Part shown: one piece after another, positions 10,796-13,070 of the stretch
Position numbering within the stretch: the first letter of the stretch is position 1
Layout of the letters: each line of letters begins with the position of its first letter
From: CAWBRT01 sp050015355
GTDB taxonomy: Bacteria; Acidobacteriota; Terriglobia; Terriglobales; Acidobacteriaceae
Direction: 5' to 3'
DNA: 13,070 nucleotides
NCBI GenBank assembly: GCA_050015355.1
Contig: JBEKBO010000127.1
Location: 1-13,070 of the forward strand
Translations under genes and position numbers: made by a program
The notes under the pieces: model-generated
The model's input: the letters and a program-made list of their open reading frames with translations, nothing else
Told to the model about the DNA's origin: nothing
Databases searched by the model: none

Positions 10796-12709
10796 GTGAA
10801 TTCGACCGTAAAACAAGTCGTGTTCTGGCTGGTGATTGTCTTGTCGGGCGTCCTGCTGTGGCAGGTCGTCAAGGCTGGCAACAACGGCGTTAAGGAACGC
10901 GAAATTAACTTCTCGCAGTTCATGAATGATGTCGACCAGGCGAAGGTAAAGGACGTCACGCTTACCGGGCCGGATGTTCGTGGGCAATATGCCAACGAGA
11001 AGGCCTCTTTCCACACCACCGTCCCCGCGAACTATCCTGACATGATCAAGATTCTTCGCGACAAGGGTGTCAACATCACGGTGAAGGATGCTAGCAGTGG
11101 GGGATGGCCGACCGCGCTTCTGAACTTTGCCCCAATCATTCTGCTGGCTGCCCTCTGGATCTTCATGATCCGGCAGATGCAGACGGGAGGGAATAAAGCT
11201 CTTTCCTTCGGCAAGAGTAAGGCCCGGCTGCTCTCCATGCAGCAGAAGAAGGTCACGTTCAAGGATGTGGCGGGCGTTGACGAAGCCAAGGAAGAACTGC
11301 GCGAGATCATCGAGTTCTTGCGTGAAGCTCAGAAGTTCCAGAAGCTTGGCGGTCGTATTCCGAAAGGCGTGCTGCTGGTAGGGCCTCCGGGCACCGGCAA
11401 GACGCTGTTGGCGCGCGCGGTAGCCGGCGAAGCCAACGTTCCGTTCTTCAGTATTTCCGGTTCGGATTTCGTCGAGATGTTCGTCGGTGTCGGTGCAAGC
11501 CGCGTTCGCGACCTGTTCGAGCAGGGCAAGAAGAATGCTCCCTGCATCATCTTTATCGACGAAATCGACGCCGTCGGCCGTCACCGTGGCGCCGGTCTCG
11601 GCGGCGGTCACGACGAGCGCGAGCAGACGCTGAACCAGTTGCTGGTGGAAATGGACGGCTTCGAATCCAACGAAGGCGTCATCCTGATCGCGGCCACCAA
11701 CCGGCCCGACGTGCTCGACCCGGCACTGCTCCGCCCCGGCCGCTTCGACCGCCGTGTAGTGGTATCTCGTCCCGACGTTCGCGGTCGCGAGGAGATCCTG
11801 CGCGTGCATACCCGCAAGATTCCTCTGAACGACGACGTGGATTTGACTGTGCTGGCCCGTGGAACACCCGGTTTTTCCGGCGCCGATCTGGCCAATATGG
11901 TGAATGAGGCTGCCCTCAACGCCGCCCGTCAGAACCGCAAGACGGTGTTGATGTACGATTTTGAGCTGGCCAAAGACAAGGTGCTCATGGGCGCCGAGCG
12001 CAAGTCGATGATCCTTTCTGACGAAGAAAAGAAGGTCACCGCTTTCCACGAAGCCGGCCACGCACTCGTAGCGGTGCTCAGCAAAGACGCCGATCCGCTG
12101 CACAAGGTGACGATCATTCCGCGCGGAATGGCACTGGGCGTGACCATGCAGTTGCCGCTCGACGATAAACACACCTACACGCGTGATTATCTGGAGACGC
12201 GGCTGGCAATCATGATGGGCGGCCGTCTGGCCGAGGAGCTGTTCCTTGGCACGATGACGACCGGCGCCGGCAATGACATCGAGCAGGCTTCCGAGCTGGC
12301 TCGCAAGATGGTTTGCGAGTTCGGTATGAGCGGCTTGGGCCCGATTACCTTCGGCAAGAAGGAAGAGCAGATCTTCCTCGGTCGCGAGATCTCACAGCAT
12401 CGCGACTTCAGCGAAGACACGGCGGTCAAGATCGACAGCGAAGTTCGCCGCCTGGTCGATGAAAGCTACAACGCGGCCAAAGGCATTCTGGAAAATAATC
12501 GCCAGGCCCTGACCGACATTGCCAACGCTTTGCTGGAGCGCGAGGTTCTCGATGCCCACGAGGTCCAGATGCTCCTAGAGGGCAAGAAACTGGCGCCGCG
12601 GGTTTTGCCCAACTCGCACGATGACCAGGGTGGAGTGCAGCAGGTGCTCAAGCCCGAACCGTCGCGGCAGCCGGGGCTGGCTCCAGGTGAACGGCCTTCG
12701 CCGGCGTAA
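10796..12709 (+). CDS. ftsH: ATP-dependent zinc metalloprotease FtsH
   Basis: A 637-residue hexameric inner-membrane AAA+ protease that degrades damaged membrane proteins and regulatory substrates. TM1 is at about 7-26, followed by a small extracytoplasmic domain, and TM2 at about 108-126. The AAA module has Walker A GPPGTGKT (196-203), the pore segment MFVGVGASRVR (228-238), Walker B IIFIDEID (251-258) and the second region of homology ending LLRPGRFDR (311-319). The protease site HEAGH is at 418-422, with the third ligand D494 in AGNDIEQAS. A hydrophilic Pro/Gln/Ser-rich tail closes the protein. The start is GTG, with GAGGAG six bases upstream. Length and motifs are normal, so the enzyme should be active. 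A strong terminator follows. Confidence 0.97.
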   Translation: MNSTVKQVVFWLVIVLSGVLLWQVVKAGNNGVKEREINFSQFMNDVDQAKVKDVTLTGPDVRGQYANEKASFHTTVPANYPDMIKILRDKGVNITVKDASSGGWPTALLNFAPIILLAALWIFMIRQMQTGGNKALSFGKSKARLLSMQQKKVTFKDVAGVDEAKEELREIIEFLREAQKFQKLGGRIPKGVLLVGPPGTGKTLLARAVAGEANVPFFSISGSDFVEMFVGVGASRVRDLFEQGKKNAPCIIFIDEIDAVGRHRGAGLGGGHDEREQTLNQLLVEMDGFESNEGVILIAATNRPDVLDPALLRPGRFDRRVVVSRPDVRGREEILRVHTRKIPLNDDVDLTVLARGTPGFSGADLANMVNEAALNAARQNRKTVLMYDFELAKDKVLMGAERKSMILSDEEKKVTAFHEAGHALVAVLSKDADPLHKVTIIPRGMALGVTMQLPLDDKHTYTRDYLETRLAIMMGGRLAEELFLGTMTTGAGNDIEQASELARKMVCEFGMSGLGPITFGKKEEQIFLGREISQHRDFSEDTAVKIDSEVRRLVDESYNAAKGILENNRQALTDIANALLEREVLDAHEVQMLLEGKKLAPRVLPNSHDDQGGVQQVLKPEPSRQPGLAPGERPSPA

Positions 12710-12739
12710 CCGGATCAATCTTTATTTCTTTCGCAAATC

Positions 12740-12769
12740 AGGGTGGCCACGCGGCCGCCCTTCTTTTTT
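12740..12769 (+). terminator. Intrinsic terminator of ftsH
   Basis: AGGGTGGCC (12740-12748) pairs with GGCCGCCCT (12753-12761), nine pairs with one G-U, around an ACGC loop. TC and six T follow. It lies 30 bases after the ftsH stop and closes the tilS-hpt-ftsH group. Confidence 0.85.
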
Positions 12770-13035
12770 GTTAGCCACTTCTTCTTCAACCTCTTCAGTC
12801 CGGCAGCTCACATCCCGCCGTCGCGTCTTTTCATCGAATATTTATTCAGGAACTCTGCCCACGCCGGATTAGGGACACCAGAGACTCAGGTGTGACAAGC
12901 GGGTTAGGCAGACGACTTAACACTCACTCGGGGTTGTTTCTTAGCGCACCTAGACCGGTTCCCTAGAAGGTATATACCTGGATTCGGTGAGTGAATTACC
13001 CTGGGGATGGCGAGTTCTCCTGCGACACGACAACG
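12770..13035. other. Spacer between ftsH terminator and transposase start
   Basis: No gene is seen. It holds a perfect 12-base palindrome AGGTATATACCT (12968-12979), flanked by CACTCAC (12921-12927) and its inverse GTGAGTG (12987-12993). The left end of the insertion element that starts at 13036 must lie in here, but without the right end its terminal repeat cannot be fixed. Confidence 0.4.
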
Positions 13036-13070
13036 ATGGCGCGAGCTTATTCCGATGATCTTCGGCGCAA
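13036..13070 (+). CDS. IS630-type transposase, first 11 codons (3' truncated by window edge)
   Basis: The final bases read MARAYSDDLRR and run off the edge. This matches the usual opening of IS630/Tc1-mariner-like transposases (M-A-x-x-Y-S-x-D-L-R), which continues into a helix-turn-helix region. Only 11 residues are visible, so the call rests on one short motif. No Shine-Dalgarno is evident. If right, an insertion element sits just downstream of the ftsH terminator; IS630-family elements target TA dinucleotides. Confidence 0.55.
   Translation, partial: MARAYSDDLRR

Noticed and set aside
10751..12172. 473-codon leftward frame opposite ftsH
   Set aside because: It mirrors the conserved AAA and protease codons of ftsH. 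The product is low-complexity His/Gln/Val-rich with no ribosome binding site.
12621..12872. 83-codon rightward frame across the ftsH terminator
   Set aside because: It overlaps the ftsH tail and the terminator hairpin and has no features of a protein.

Overview
The window looks like a chromosomal segment of an Acidobacteriota bacterium, probably a Terriglobia/Koribacter-like lineage. This rests on moderately high GC, GTG starts with strong Shine-Dalgarno sites, the gene order tilS-hpt-ftsH, and two intergenic repeat styles I associate with that phylum: GTCATCCTGAGCG-type units and GGTGCCCCAC/GTGGGGCACC palindromes. The assignment is inference; no rRNA gene or marker search was available. Left part (1-3650): the C-terminal half of a Crp/Fnr-type regulator enters from the left edge. 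About 440 bp without a gene follow, then a leftward 12-TM MFS transporter with an N-terminal zinc ribbon. A divergent intergenic region carries its promoter and, on the other side, a fully paired three-way-junction RNA candidate upstream of a YedE-family (selenium/sulfur-type) membrane transporter. That transporter is split by a -1 frameshift into two overlapping reading frames. Middle part (3690-8470, all leftward): ruvA (Holliday-junction binding), an unrecognised 245-residue protein, thrS (threonyl-tRNA synthetase) and a small two-helix membrane protein, separated by repeat-rich spacers. The thrS leader has a good promoter and two hairpins; one has a seven-base loop that reads as a tRNA-Thr anticodon loop (UGU), suggesting autoregulation by tRNA mimicry. 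Right part (8597-12770, rightward): tilS (tRNA-Ile lysidine synthetase), a hypoxanthine phosphoribosyltransferase-like gene whose main catalytic acidic residues are all replaced, and ftsH (membrane AAA+ metalloprotease), closed by a strong intrinsic terminator. Beyond it the window ends in the first codons of an IS630-type transposase. The most unusual signal is a 39-nt palindromic element found inside two unrelated housekeeping genes, thrS and tilS. Both copies have the same length, the same ends (GCCCCA ... CGGGGACCCC) and the same reading phase, and both encode AP-(8 residues)-GDP at surface or linker positions. A 32-nt relative lies in the spacer between the two genes. The stems differ in sequence but stay paired, so this looks like a structured mobile repeat that tolerates insertion into proteins, comparable in concept to the Rickettsia palindromic elements.
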